A DNA stretch of 64,000 nucleotides from Nostoc calcicola FACHB-3891 (GCF_014697355.1 NZ_JACJRQ010000005.1:1-64000), one strand, 5' to 3'. Shown: positions 35,612 through 44,887, numbered from the stretch's first letter. A program made the numbers and translations. Notes: generated by a model from the letters alone, not told the origin.

Positions 35612-35773
35612 ATGACTATTTCCAATATTTCCCAAATGCTTGCTAACGTCACCCAGTATATTTCTGAAGCTGCAATGCGGATTTTTGGGCCTAATGATGA
35701 TGCTTATCCTACTATCGGCGTACAACCTTTTACAGGTGAACCTTATAAGAAAGGTACAGCAGAAACTTGGTAG
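35612..35773 (+). CDS. Small protein of 53 residues, unknown
   Basis: A short frame with AGGAG 9 nt before the ATG, codon use like its neighbours, and a perfect hairpin 45 bp after its stop. The protein starts MTISNISQMLANVTQYISE, a potentially amphipathic helix, and ends in a Pro/Gly/Thr-rich stretch (IGVQPFTGEPYKKGTAETW). It has no membrane helix and no cysteine. Ribosome binding site plus hairpin make it a believable small gene. I do not recognise the family and infer nothing about its function. Confidence 0.65.
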   Translation: MTISNISQMLANVTQYISEAAMRIFGPNDDAYPTIGVQPFTGEPYKKGTAETW

Positions 35774-35818
35774 TTATTAACTCAGTAGCTATAGCATTCC
35801 TAAATTATTCGTGAGAAA

Positions 35819-35855
35819 CAAGATCCCCGACTTGTTTGAGAAGTCGGGGATCTTG
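35819..35855 (+). terminator. 15-bp perfect hairpin after the small gene
   Basis: CAAGATCCCCGACTT, a 7-nt loop and the exact complementary arm. The same palindrome type, with a compensated base change, is at 42505-42537. It suits a transcript end, but lacks a long T-run. Confidence 0.6.
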
Positions 35856-36016
35856 ACATCGCAAATTCTTACAAATCAAATAAGATTGCTATAGGCGTAA
35901 ATCAAAGTTTGTAGTCAGTACTTTAGTACATATAAGCTATTAGCAACTATTGTCGATAAAAATTGAGCACAAGAGAGACCATTTCGTTAGGAATGTACGT
36001 GCAAATTTCTCTTTAG

Positions 36017-36580
36017 CTAAAGTTGCAACTCAAATCCAGGTAAGATATCTTCTCCAGAAAGAATCGCTGGCATTTGGATAATTTCTACAGCTTTTCCTAT
36101 TCGGTAAATCTCCACATTTGCATCTTGAGGATTAATCAACCATCCCAAACGCAAACCATTTTCGATGTATTCCTGCATTTTCTCTTGGATAGGTTTGAGC
36201 CGGTCTGTTTCAGAACGCAGTTCAATTGCAAAATCCGGTACAAGTGGCGGAAATTTTTTTCGCTGTTCTAATGTTAAAGCTTGCCATCTCTCCAACTTCA
36301 CCCAAGCCGCATCAGGGGAACGTTTTGCATTATTTGGCAGGATAAAAATAGTTGAAGAACTAAAAACTTTGCCTAATTTAGCTTGACGATTCCATATTTC
36401 TAAATCAGCTATCAGGCCAGCTTCTTGATTGCCGCTTTCTCCTCCGACTGGTGGCACAATGATTAATTCTCCTGCTGCGTTCATTTCGAGGCTTAGATCG
36501 CGATTGGCAAGACACAATTGATAAAATTGCTCATCGCTTAAATTAGTCACAGGTTTTAGATTGAGGACAATAGTATTCAT
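36017..36580 (-). CDS. Uma2 family protein (second copy, divergent)
   Basis: A 187-residue Uma2/DUF820 protein. LSDEQFYQLCLANRDLSLEMNAAGELIIVPPVGG is the family N-terminus, RSPDAAWV carries the core PD, and FAIELRSETD with EKMQEYIENGLRLGWLI completes the nuclease-fold pattern. It shares few residues with the copy at 5941-6558, representing the other main subgroup. It stands alone; role unknown. Confidence 0.87.
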   Translation of the reverse strand: MNTIVLNLKPVTNLSDEQFYQLCLANRDLSLEMNAAGELIIVPPVGGESGNQEAGLIADLEIWNRQAKLGKVFSSSTIFILPNNAKRSPDAAWVKLERWQALTLEQRKKFPPLVPDFAIELRSETDRLKPIQEKMQEYIENGLRLGWLINPQDANVEIYRIGKAVEIIQMPAILSGEDILPGFELQL

Positions 36581-36944
36581 TAAACCTTTCCTCGTGTCTT
36601 TTTTGCTAACATCAGCTACAAACTCTTATATATAGCAGTCCGATTTGTATAGGCAGGCAAGAGGCAATAGGCAATAGGCAACAGGGTTATAAAAGAGTAA
36701 AGTTTACGGAATTTTGTTCAAAAATCAAATAGGATTCCTATAGCGATCGCATTTACAGCAATTTTCAGGTAAATAGACCACGTTGTAGGGGCGCACAGCT
36801 GTGCGCCCCTACCGAGGATTGTGGTTCAAATAGATGAAAAGCGCTGTAAGTTGTGAAATTAGTCGTTGAGGCAGAGAACAGGCAATAGTCAATAGGCAAC
36901 AAATTTTTTTCACGAATCATGAAGTCTAAAAGGTAAGAAAGTTC
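36581..36944. other. Repeat-rich gap
   Basis: GGCAATA heptanucleotides near 36660-36685 and 36878-36900, and a perfect 28-bp palindrome at 36785-36812. No gene seen. Confidence 0.6.
36785..36812. repeat. 28-bp perfect palindrome copy
   Basis: Identical to the copy at 2696-2723. Confidence 0.85.
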
Positions 36945-38756
36945 TCACGGAAAAACGCAGACAACACGAAAACCAACGTCGTTGTAACAGTTACGTGCCC
37001 CGTTCTTATGACGATTTGCACTGCGACAGTTACCTGGGTTGTCGTACCAAGAACCACCACGCAGCATTCTACTATTACTCAATAAACCCGATGACAAAGC
37101 AGTTGTTAACCAAGCACTACCATCAATTGGTGTGCGTTGGTAGTTGTCATGCCAGTAATCTTGACACCATTCCCAAATGTTGCCATGCATGTCGTATAAA
37201 CCAAAAGCATTAGGAGGAAAACTGCCTACTGACGTTGTTTGCTTATGATACAAACCTTTCGATCCAGAGGCGTATGTATAATTTCCGTCGTAGTTTGCTA
37301 AATCACTAGTAATAGTTTCACCAAAATAGAAAGGTGTAGTTGTTCCAGCACGACAGGCGTATTCCCATTCGGCTTCGCTGGGTAGTCGATACCTGCGTCT
37401 TGTCTTTTCACTCAATTTTTTACAAAATCTTACGGCATCATTCCAACTCAGATTTTCCACGGGCTGATTTACACCTCTAAAATTCGAGGGATTTTTACCC
37501 ATAATTGCTTGATACTGTGCTTGGGTAATTTCATATTTACCCATAAAGAACCCAGGAACTGTTACTTGATGCTGTGGACGTTCATTAGCCTTTCCTTGAT
37601 TATTTGGTGAACCCATCATAAAAGTACCACCAGGGATGGATACCATTTCTAAAATTACCCCATTTCCCAAGTCTTCAACAAAGAAGTTTGCACTATGGCG
37701 TTTACGGGTAATTTCTATACCTCTTGCGTCTACTGTGACTACATCAAATTCAAAAGTTTGTAGAGATGTAGTATGTGTTTGAACTCTTGGTGATTGCGGT
37801 TGTGGAATCTCCAGAATTGTTGTTGCAATCTTGGGTTTTGGAGAATTTAAATCTTCTAAAACTTCTGTTGCTGATTGATATCTTTCCCTTGGTAAGTGCT
37901 TGACCAATTTATCGATAATTTGCCCTAAATGCTCGCTAATAGTAATACCTTTTTCCTGCAAAATTTCTCGCCACAACCATTGAGCGTTAAAAGCATCATA
38001 AAGACGATCGTAGAGATTTCCAGAGGTATCTTGCACAGCCAAAGATTGAGTTAAAAGACGCGCACACGTGACACCCAAAGCATATAAATCACTAAGAGGA
38101 GTGGCGAATCCTGCCATTTGTTCGCTTGGGGCATAACCAACGGTGTAAATTCCTGTGGCTTGTCTGGCTAAACTCGTTTGGGTTACTTGTTTAGCACCCC
38201 CAAAATCTATTAAGATCAGATGGCGATCGCTCTCCCTTCGCATGATATTCTCTGGCTTAATATCCCGATGGATGACATGGCGATCGTGGATGAATTGCAG
38301 AACTGGTAATAAATCTGCTAAAAGTTCCCGAATTTGTGCTTCACTAAAAGCTTGTTGCTGAAGTTCTTTGAGCAAAGTTTGTCCTTGAATAAATTCTTGC
38401 ACGAGATACAAACTTGCACCTTGTTCAAAATAAGCTAACAATCTCGGAATTTGAGAATGATTTTCTCCCAATTCATAAAGTCGCTTAGCTTCTTGTTTGA
38501 ATAATTCTGTTGCTTTAGCAAGTGCTGCTGTTCCTTGCACTTGTGGAAAAAATTGCTTGATGACACACACATCATCAAATCTACCCGTGTCTTCTGCTGT
38601 ATAAGTTCTGCCAAATCCACCTTCGCCCAAGAGTTGCAAAACACGGTAGCGATTCCCCAGCAAATTACCAAAGTTATTTTGTCCGCAACTCATGCAAAAT
38701 CTATTGCTATCAGGGTTGAAGGGATTTGAGCAATTGGGATTTTGGCAGATTTGCAT
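36945..38756 (-). CDS. Ser/Thr kinase fused to an FGE-sulfatase domain, copy A
   Basis: A 603-residue protein with three parts. Residues 3-25 are a zinc ribbon (CQNPNCSNPF...RFCMSCGQ). Residues about 34-300 are a Hanks-type kinase with LLGEGGFGRTY, VIKQFF, HRDIKPENI and LIDFGGAKQ, so catalytic residues are intact. Residues about 370-603 are a formylglycine-generating-enzyme (SUMF1/FGE) domain: IPGGTFMMGSP, RLPSEAEWEYACRAG, GLYDMHGNIWEWCQDYW, and LRGGSWYDNPGNCRSANR. FGE domains oxidise cysteines in sulfatases or, in diversity-generating systems, bind variable partners; here they may be a non-enzymatic recognition domain. A paralogue (copy B) lies directly upstream. Confidence 0.92.
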   Translation of the reverse strand: MQICQNPNCSNPFNPDSNRFCMSCGQNNFGNLLGNRYRVLQLLGEGGFGRTYTAEDTGRFDDVCVIKQFFPQVQGTAALAKATELFKQEAKRLYELGENHSQIPRLLAYFEQGASLYLVQEFIQGQTLLKELQQQAFSEAQIRELLADLLPVLQFIHDRHVIHRDIKPENIMRRESDRHLILIDFGGAKQVTQTSLARQATGIYTVGYAPSEQMAGFATPLSDLYALGVTCARLLTQSLAVQDTSGNLYDRLYDAFNAQWLWREILQEKGITISEHLGQIIDKLVKHLPRERYQSATEVLEDLNSPKPKIATTILEIPQPQSPRVQTHTTSLQTFEFDVVTVDARGIEITRKRHSANFFVEDLGNGVILEMVSIPGGTFMMGSPNNQGKANERPQHQVTVPGFFMGKYEITQAQYQAIMGKNPSNFRGVNQPVENLSWNDAVRFCKKLSEKTRRRYRLPSEAEWEYACRAGTTTPFYFGETITSDLANYDGNYTYASGSKGLYHKQTTSVGSFPPNAFGLYDMHGNIWEWCQDYWHDNYQRTPIDGSAWLTTALSSGLLSNSRMLRGGSWYDNPGNCRSANRHKNGARNCYNDVGFRVVCVFP

Positions 38757-39289
38757 AACTCAAAACTACAGGCAGTTTGTTTTATATATTACCAGCTTAT
38801 ACCATTTATTGACACGGTTTTTTGCCAGTATGGTGTGTTATGGACTTTAGTCCTAACGCACCTTACAAAACTGTAAGTAGATTTGCTGAAATTTCTTGAA
38901 AATAAGAGGTTTACAAGTTCAAAACTTGATTTACAAGTCCAAAACTTGATTTACAAGTTCAAAACTTGATTTACAAGTCCAAAACTTGATTTACAAGTCC
39001 AAAACTTGATTTACAAGTCCAAAACTTGATTTACAAGTCCAAAACTTGATTTACAAGTCCAAAACTTGATTTAGGACTTCCAGAGAATAAATTATCCCAA
39101 ATTATTTGTACATTTGTAGGGGCGCATCCCGTAGGAATGGACTATTTTTTCCTTGGAAGTCCCTTAAAGCACAATACAGTTCAGTTAAGCATTTTTTCCT
39201 TCTCTTTCTCTGTGTCCTCTGCGCCTGGAGTGGTTCGTTAAAAAATTGACTTTGGTAAAGAGTTTTAGCCTTAACCCAAGCGTATTGCC
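38757..39289. other. Gap between the two kinase-FGE genes
   Basis: Upstream region of copy A. Holds a degenerate GGTGCGTTA palindrome (38832-38862), the 20-bp repeat array (38911-39070), a half copy of the 28-bp palindrome near 39117, and a repeat-derived stretch CTCTGTGTCCTCTGCGCC (39211-39228). No gene. Confidence 0.65.
38911..39070. repeat. Eight direct 20-bp repeats with internal dyad
   Basis: Unit TTACAAGTYCAAAACTTGAT, repeated eight times without spacing. Only the Y position varies (T in units 1 and 3). Each unit contains CAAGT-N5-ACTTG, an inverted pair, so the array presents eight phased dyads at two helical turns per repeat, about 155 bp upstream of the copy A start. It could bind a protein cooperatively. 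Confidence 0.9.
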
Positions 39290-41122
39290 TTAAAGCATTC
39301 CATCTACAGAAAATACCACTCGAAAGCCACAAATCCTCAACCCACCGTCTGACTCATTCCAACTACGGCTGGCGCTGCGACAAAGTTCGGCGCTGAAACT
39401 CCAAGAACCGCCGCGCAGAACTCGGCGATGCATGTCACCGCCGGCTTCCCAAACTGTTGCATCTGAAGGTGCATCATTATAATTGTTATGCCACGGGTCG
39501 GCGCACCATTCCCAAACTAGCCCGTGCATATCGTACAATCCAAAGGCGTTGGCTACTTCAAAACTGCCGACGTTTGTTGTTTCTTTGCGGAATTTGCTTT
39601 TTGGTTCGTCAGCACAGCAAACTAAATCAGTGGTAATAGTTTCGCCAAAGTGAAAGGATGTCGTAGTTCCAGCACGACAAGCATATTCCCATTCAGCCTC
39701 ACTCGGTAAACGATAGTCGCGTCCAGTTTTTTCTGATAGCCTGAGACAAAATTCTACAGCTTCATGCCAAGATACATTTTCTACTGGTCTATCTAAACCT
39801 TTAAATTTCGATGGATTAGGATTTAGGGTTTGGTTGACTTTGGGTAAACCTGCTACTACTCTCCACTGTGCTTGAGTTACAAGAAATTTTCCCATAAAAA
39901 ATGGTTCTACCGTAACTTTGTGTTGAGGACGTTCGTCAGCGTCTCCTTCAAACTCCGGCGAACCCATCATATATGTACCATCAGCAATTGATACCATTTC
40001 TAAAGTGACAGACTTACCCAAGTCTTCAGCAAAGAAGTTTGCACTGCGACTGACGCGGCTAACTTCTCTACCTGCTGTGTCTACTGTCACTACCTCAAAT
40101 TCAAAAGTTTCTAAGGGCGGTAATGGGACTATTACCTTTGGCGGCGGTAATACGGGTTGGGGAATGGAAACCATTTTTAGCGCAACAGGTTCAAGGTTTA
40201 ATTTTGTAAACTCCAAATCCTTGATAACTTCTGCTGCTGTTTGATATCTTTCACTCGGTAAATGTTTGAGTAATTTATCTAAAATTTTTCCTAATTCGTC
40301 GCTGATAGTAATCCCATTTTTTTGTAACCGTTCGCGCCACAACCACTTAGCATTCATGGCATCATAAATAGGATCTTTAATCTGTCCAGAAATATCTTGT
40401 GAAGGCAAACATTGAGTTAAAAGACGCACGCAAGTTACACCCAAGGCATATAAATCGCTGGCGTGACAAGCAAAACCAGCCATTTGTTCAGTTGGTGCAT
40501 AACCAAGTGTATAAATTACTGTAGCTTGTCTGCCTAAACTGGTTTGTGTTACTTGTTTAGCACCACCAAAATCAATTAATACGGGTTTTCCATCAGTTGT
40601 ACGACGGATAATATTTTCTGGTTTAATATCCCGATGAATAATGTTACTAGTATGAATGAATTGCAGAACTGGCAATAAGTCAGCTAAAAGTTGCCAAATT
40701 TGTTCTTCGCCATAGATTTGTTGCTGAACTTCTTGTAAAAGAGTTTTTCCTTGAATAAATTCTTGTACGAGATACAAGCTAGTACCTTGTTCAAAATAAG
40801 CAAGTAATCTGGGAATTTGGGTATGATTTTCTCCCAGTTCATACAACCGAAAAGCCTCTTCTTTGAAAAATTCGGCTGCTTTGGTGCGTTGTCCTGTTCC
40901 CTGAAATTGGGGGAAAAATTGCTTGATAACGCAAGGTGCATTTAGTCTATCTGCATCTTCTGTAGCATAAGTTCTGCTAAACCCACCTTCACCTAAGAGT
41001 CTCAATACGCGGTAACGGTTTCTGAGAAGTTTGCCAAAGTTTTTTTGTCCGCAACTGACGCAAAATCTATTGCTATCAGAGTTGAATGGATTTGAGCAAT
41101 TGGGATTTTGGCAGATTTGCAT
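39290..41122 (-). CDS. Ser/Thr kinase fused to an FGE-sulfatase domain, copy B
   Basis: A 610-residue paralogue of copy A with the same zinc ribbon (CQNPNCSNPF...RFCVSCGQ), kinase (LLGEGGFSRTY, VIKQFF, HRDIKPENI, IDFGGAKQ) and FGE domain (MVSIADGTYMMGSPEF, RLPSEAEWEYACRAG, GLYDMHGLVWEWCADPW, RVLRGGSWSFSAELCRSASR). The linker at about 330-365 is proline-rich and the glycine-rich loop has Ser for Gly. The C-terminal 60 residues differ most from copy A, so ligand specificity may have diverged. Tandem duplication is evident. Possible roles include signalling or a conflict function; no substrate is known. Confidence 0.92.
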   Translation of the reverse strand: MQICQNPNCSNPFNSDSNRFCVSCGQKNFGKLLRNRYRVLRLLGEGGFSRTYATEDADRLNAPCVIKQFFPQFQGTGQRTKAAEFFKEEAFRLYELGENHTQIPRLLAYFEQGTSLYLVQEFIQGKTLLQEVQQQIYGEEQIWQLLADLLPVLQFIHTSNIIHRDIKPENIIRRTTDGKPVLIDFGGAKQVTQTSLGRQATVIYTLGYAPTEQMAGFACHASDLYALGVTCVRLLTQCLPSQDISGQIKDPIYDAMNAKWLWRERLQKNGITISDELGKILDKLLKHLPSERYQTAAEVIKDLEFTKLNLEPVALKMVSIPQPVLPPPKVIVPLPPLETFEFEVVTVDTAGREVSRVSRSANFFAEDLGKSVTLEMVSIADGTYMMGSPEFEGDADERPQHKVTVEPFFMGKFLVTQAQWRVVAGLPKVNQTLNPNPSKFKGLDRPVENVSWHEAVEFCLRLSEKTGRDYRLPSEAEWEYACRAGTTTSFHFGETITTDLVCCADEPKSKFRKETTNVGSFEVANAFGLYDMHGLVWEWCADPWHNNYNDAPSDATVWEAGGDMHRRVLRGGSWSFSAELCRSASRSWNESDGGLRICGFRVVFSVDGML

Positions 41123-41544
41123 AATGAAGTGAAAATAGCATCTTCTCCAAAGTTAGCCCCAATATCATCTTATTGAAAACAGTTATGTAGAGAAGCGAAC
41201 ACGGAATTTTTTATATGTGTTTAAATGTGTCAGGAGTCAGAATTCAGGAGTCAGAATTCAGGAGTCAAAATTTAGGTGTCAGTACTATTCGGTAACATGC
41301 TGAGTTAGGCTAATACCGTAATTTAGCCTACTTATAAATTATAAATTCTGAATTCTTCTTCAAGATAGCTGTTGTTTCTAGCTGAAAAAGTTCACTAATA
41401 ACTAAATAATCAATAAGTTATATCAAAACAGCAATATTTGTATAAATCGCCAGAACTCTCTTGCTTGTATTTTGTGGGACTTGCCAATGATAGATTCAGA
41501 ATTCTGAATTCTGAATTCTGAATTCTGACTCCTGACTCCTGAAT
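41123..41544. repeat. CAGAATT/AATTCTG arrays as an inverted pair
   Basis: GGAGTCAGAATTCAGGAGTCAG units (41229-41273) and complementary GAATTCTGAATTCTGACTCCTG units (41493-41545) flank about 220 bp of otherwise featureless DNA. No gene seen. The right array runs into the last codons of the permease gene. Confidence 0.75.
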
Positions 41545-42354
41545 TCATTCTAAGCTTTTATTTTCTCCTGAAATGCGAAGTAATTCAGCTATAAAAGCAA
41601 CGATCGCGGATACGGAAATCAACATCACACTCAAAGCGTTAATATCAGGCTTGACTCCTGTTCTAATCCGACTAAAAATTTCCATTGGCAGGGTGTTATA
41701 ACCGCTACCAGCGGTAAAGCTGGCAATCAAAAAATCATCCAAACTCAAGACAAAAGCTAACAAACAACCAGCAATAATACCAGGCATTAATTGAGGTAAT
41801 AATACTTTGATAAATGCTTGGGTTGGTGTAGCGCCTAAATCTAATGCTGCTTCTTCTAAGTGAGGATCTAAATTTGTCAGTCTGGAAGAAACTACAAGTC
41901 CCACGTAGGCGAGACAAAACACCACGTGTGCTGCAACTATTGTCCACAAGCTCAAAGGTATTGCAAACGTGGCTAAGCATACCAAGGTAGCCACTGCGAT
42001 CGCAATATCGGGAATAATCAATGGTAGGTAAGCAACACCACGATACAAATTCTTTCCAGGAAATTGGTAACGCGCCAAACCAACCGCCATTAAGGTTCCC
42101 AGCACTGCTGAAATCCCCACTGCACAACCAGCAACGATCAAGCTATTTTGCAAAGCTGATAAAATGCGATCGTCGCTGAACAACTTGCCATACCAATCCA
42201 AAGTAAATCCTTGCCAAGTTGCACTGTAAGGCGACTGATTAAAGCTATAAAAGCCAAGTACCAGTATAGGCAGGTACATAAACACAAATATCAGCAGTGA
42301 GAAAACCGCCTGCCATGTGACACGCGGTTTTTTGATATGTGGAGAAATATTCAC
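41545..42354 (-). CDS. ABC transporter permease, PotC-like (spermidine/putrescine type)
   Basis: A 269-residue membrane protein with about six helices and the EAA loop LEEAALDLGATPTQAFIKVLLPQLMPGI. Together with the N-terminal VFMYLPILVLGFYSFN and DWYGKLFSDDRI it fits the PotC side of polyamine-type importers. In this family the permease normally sits in potABCD; here no ATPase, second permease or binding protein is adjacent within the window, so it is either an isolated member or the end of an operon broken up. Substrate cannot be told. Confidence 0.88.
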   Translation of the reverse strand: MNISPHIKKPRVTWQAVFSLLIFVFMYLPILVLGFYSFNQSPYSATWQGFTLDWYGKLFSDDRILSALQNSLIVAGCAVGISAVLGTLMAVGLARYQFPGKNLYRGVAYLPLIIPDIAIAVATLVCLATFAIPLSLWTIVAAHVVFCLAYVGLVVSSRLTNLDPHLEEAALDLGATPTQAFIKVLLPQLMPGIIAGCLLAFVLSLDDFLIASFTAGSGYNTLPMEIFSRIRTGVKPDINALSVMLISVSAIVAFIAELLRISGENKSLE

Positions 42355-42995
42355 GTTTATATTTGGTTTTTCTTAGACAGCAATACAAAATATCATATTT
42401 AATGTAAAAAGTCAAACAATTTTGGATTGACCCCATGCTTGTCCCTTGGTGTTCTCACTCTTTCGGTAGGAGTAAAAAGCATATCACTTACTTAAGTTGT
42501 ATTTAGATGCCCGACTTCTTCAAGAAGTCGGGCATCTGAGCAACAAAGTAGTTTTACTTGAGAAAATCTATCGCTTGGCACAACCGATTATCCTTGATAA
42601 TTGCAGAATAAGCTGTTTAGATATCTAAAACCTCTATTTTTTAATTAATATCTGAAAATTAGATAATTGACATTAATGATATGAGATTATTAGCATATTA
42701 TCAGCCATCTAATCATATTTTAGCTATTTTAAAAAAATCTATTTATTTCAAATTTTCTGTATAAAACCGTTAGCAAAGCTTCATAAATTCCAATATATTT
42801 ACCTCCTATGGAAAGGTTAATTTATCCACTAGGGTAGATTAAAAATATACAAACAAGAGCATAAGATTTTGATGGAATTGTTAATAAACTTAGTGATTGA
42901 AGTTACTCGTGAGTGCAAGAGTAAATCAACTATAAGCACTACTGAGACAAAAAGAAAATACTTGTGATTCAAGTCTTATTTTTAGGAGGTTTCTA
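42355..42995. other. 641-bp divergent gap with a 33-bp palindrome
   Basis: AT-rich DNA between the permease and glycosyltransferase genes, without a gene. It holds the 33-bp palindrome at 42505-42537 and, near the right end, the strong ribosome binding site of the glycosyltransferase. The two promoters lie here but cannot be placed. Confidence 0.5.
42505..42537. repeat. 33-bp perfect palindrome, AGATGCCCGACTTCTT type
   Basis: 16-bp arms around one base. Relative of the hairpin at 35819: where that has C paired to G, this has G paired to C, a compensated change. Confidence 0.85.
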
Positions 42996-44081
42996 ATGCG
43001 AATTGCTCAAGTAGCCCCATTATTGGAGAGAGTACCCCCTCCAGCTTATGGTGGTATAGAGTTAGTAGTAGGGTTACTCACCGATGAATTAGTGCGACGC
43101 GGACATGAAGTAACGCTATTTGCATCGGGAGATTCTATTAGTTTGGCAAAACTAATATCAGTTCATCCCCATGCCTTAAGACTCGATCGCACTATCAAAG
43201 ATTACGGCGTTTACGAAATGCTCGAACTAGCTTCAGTGTATCAACGAGCAGGAGAGTTTGATATTATTCATTCTCATATGGGATATGCGGCATTACCCTA
43301 CGCGAATCTAGTCGCAACTCCCACGGTTCATACGTTGCATGGTATTTTTACCTCTGACAACGAAAAGATGTTTACTTTTGGGAAAAAACAACCATATATC
43401 AGCATTTCCGATGCACAACGAGAACCAAGGTTAGGGCTGAACTATGTAGCAACTGTTTATAACGGAATTGATGTTAACAATTATGAATTTCACGCCCAAC
43501 CAGAAAATCCGCCTTATCTAGCCTTTTTAGGTCGAATATCCCCAGAGAAAGGAGTACATCTAGCCATAGAAATTGCCAAACAAAGTGGTTGGTGTTTGAA
43601 AATTGCAGGTAAGCTCGACGTTGTTGATGTGGAATATTTTGAAACAGAAATCAAACCACAGATTGATGGCGAACAAATTCAGTATTTAGGTGAAGCGAAC
43701 CATGCTGAAAAAAATGCTCTGATGGGAGGTGCAGTCGCAACTCTGTTTCCCATCACTTGGCGAGAACCGTTTGGGTTAGTGATGGTTGAGTCAATGGCTT
43801 CAGGTACGCCCGTGATTGCGATAAAATTAGGGTCTACCCAAGAGGTTATTTCCCACGGTAGAACGGGTTTCCTTTGCAATAACATTCAAGAGTGTATCAG
43901 TGCTATTGACCGAGTAACAGAGTTAGACCGCTATGCTTGTCGTCAACATGTAGAAAATCATTTTAGTATTGAACAAATGGTTGATAGCTATGAAGCAGTT
44001 TATGAACAAGTCACAGGAGAAAAATTTTCTCACAATGGGTATTCACGCGGTTTGCTTAGTTTAGCAAACGAACGGGCTTAA
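42996..44081 (+). CDS. Glycosyltransferase family 4 protein
   Basis: A 361-residue GT-B glycosyltransferase. The N-terminal acceptor domain has YGGIELVVGLLTDELVRRGHEVTLFASGDS, and the C-terminal donor domain has FLGRISPEKGVHLAIEIAK and WREPFGLVMVESMASGTPVIA, the E-x7-E motif for the nucleotide-sugar. AGGAGGT 6 nt before the ATG is among the best ribosome binding sites in the window. Similar GT4 proteins make exopolysaccharide or glycolipids, but no polysaccharide gene adjoins it. Donor and acceptor are unknown. Confidence 0.9.
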   Translation: MRIAQVAPLLERVPPPAYGGIELVVGLLTDELVRRGHEVTLFASGDSISLAKLISVHPHALRLDRTIKDYGVYEMLELASVYQRAGEFDIIHSHMGYAALPYANLVATPTVHTLHGIFTSDNEKMFTFGKKQPYISISDAQREPRLGLNYVATVYNGIDVNNYEFHAQPENPPYLAFLGRISPEKGVHLAIEIAKQSGWCLKIAGKLDVVDVEYFETEIKPQIDGEQIQYLGEANHAEKNALMGGAVATLFPITWREPFGLVMVESMASGTPVIAIKLGSTQEVISHGRTGFLCNNIQECISAIDRVTELDRYACRQHVENHFSIEQMVDSYEAVYEQVTGEKFSHNGYSRGLLSLANERA

Positions 44082-44146
44082 ATAAGCTAAAATACATCAA
44101 TTTGCACAACTAAATTTGATTGAATTCTTCTAATAATTTGGCATCT

Positions 44147-44174
44147 GTAGGGTAGCACAGCAGTGCTACCCTAC
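44147..44174. repeat. 28-bp palindrome, TA variant with one central mismatch
   Basis: GTAGGGTAGCACAG/CAGTGCTACCCTAC, between the convergent glycosyltransferase and oxygenase genes. Confidence 0.8.
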
Positions 44175-44212
44175 CCTATGGTATTGTTAAGTGAAAATTT
44201 TCAAAGAATCTC

Positions 44213-44887
44213 TCAGGCATACTTTCTCTTTTTAGTTGCAGACTGAGTTTTTCTTGATTCTATAGTAAATTCGGGAATTTCTTGGAGTTCAGCTTCATTT
44301 AAACTATACTGTTCGCAAACTAAGCTAAGGCGATCGCCAGGAGTTTTGACTGCGTTAACAGAATGGGTTAAATCTCCCTGAAAGTATAGTAAAGTATTAA
44401 TCTGCGGCTTAATCTGTCCAAGTTGACGTTTGGGCGATCGCAGTACCAATTCTCCGCCTTCCATACCAACAGGTACTCGCACATAAAGCACACTCACAAG
44501 TATAGGCGGTTCAATGGTTTTACAGTAAGAACGTAAGGAGCGATCGATGTGCGGATCGACGCGAGAACCTTCTTTTAACTGTAAAGGATTGAGGTAAAAT
44601 GCATTACAATTTGGCTGGAGAGCCAAATCGAGATATGGCTTGAAGTAGGGAAACTGCTGTTCTACCGTTGCTAATCCAGAACGCTGAAATACTACCGAAA
44701 ATCCTTTAGTCGCAACAAAATCGCGGTTGAGGTTGTTGATGGCAAAATAAGGACAAGCTTGGATTTCTCCCCATAAGTTATTTAGGTAATCGTTAGGTAA
44801 TGCGTTGGATTGTTGTTGATAGTATTTCACGGTGGATGTGGAGAAAATAAGACTTATAAATTGATTTTTAACAAATTCTCGCACCAA
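44213..44887 (-). CDS. 2-oxoglutarate/Fe(II)-dependent oxygenase
   Basis: A 224-residue jelly-roll oxygenase. The iron triad is His113 and Asp115 (DPHIDRSL) with His175 (DLTHSVNAV); Arg186 (PGDRLSLV) would bind 2-oxoglutarate. It resembles prolyl-4-hydroxylase-like bacterial enzymes. The C-terminal tail is lysine-rich (TQSATKKRKYA). The gene is convergent with the glycosyltransferase and divergent from the DUF4160 gene. Substrate unknown. Confidence 0.87.
   Translation of the reverse strand: MVREFVKNQFISLIFSTSTVKYYQQQSNALPNDYLNNLWGEIQACPYFAINNLNRDFVATKGFSVVFQRSGLATVEQQFPYFKPYLDLALQPNCNAFYLNPLQLKEGSRVDPHIDRSLRSYCKTIEPPILVSVLYVRVPVGMEGGELVLRSPKRQLGQIKPQINTLLYFQGDLTHSVNAVKTPGDRLSLVCEQYSLNEAELQEIPEFTIESRKTQSATKKRKYA

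Noticed and set aside
38911-39070. CRISPR array
   Set aside because: The 20-bp units are directly adjacent without spacers and no cas gene is present.
42801-42820. ACCTCCTATGGAAA shared with the region upstream of the caspase gene (21919)
   Set aside because: A 14-bp match that contains a Shine-Dalgarno-like core on the minus strand; too short to claim a shared regulatory element.
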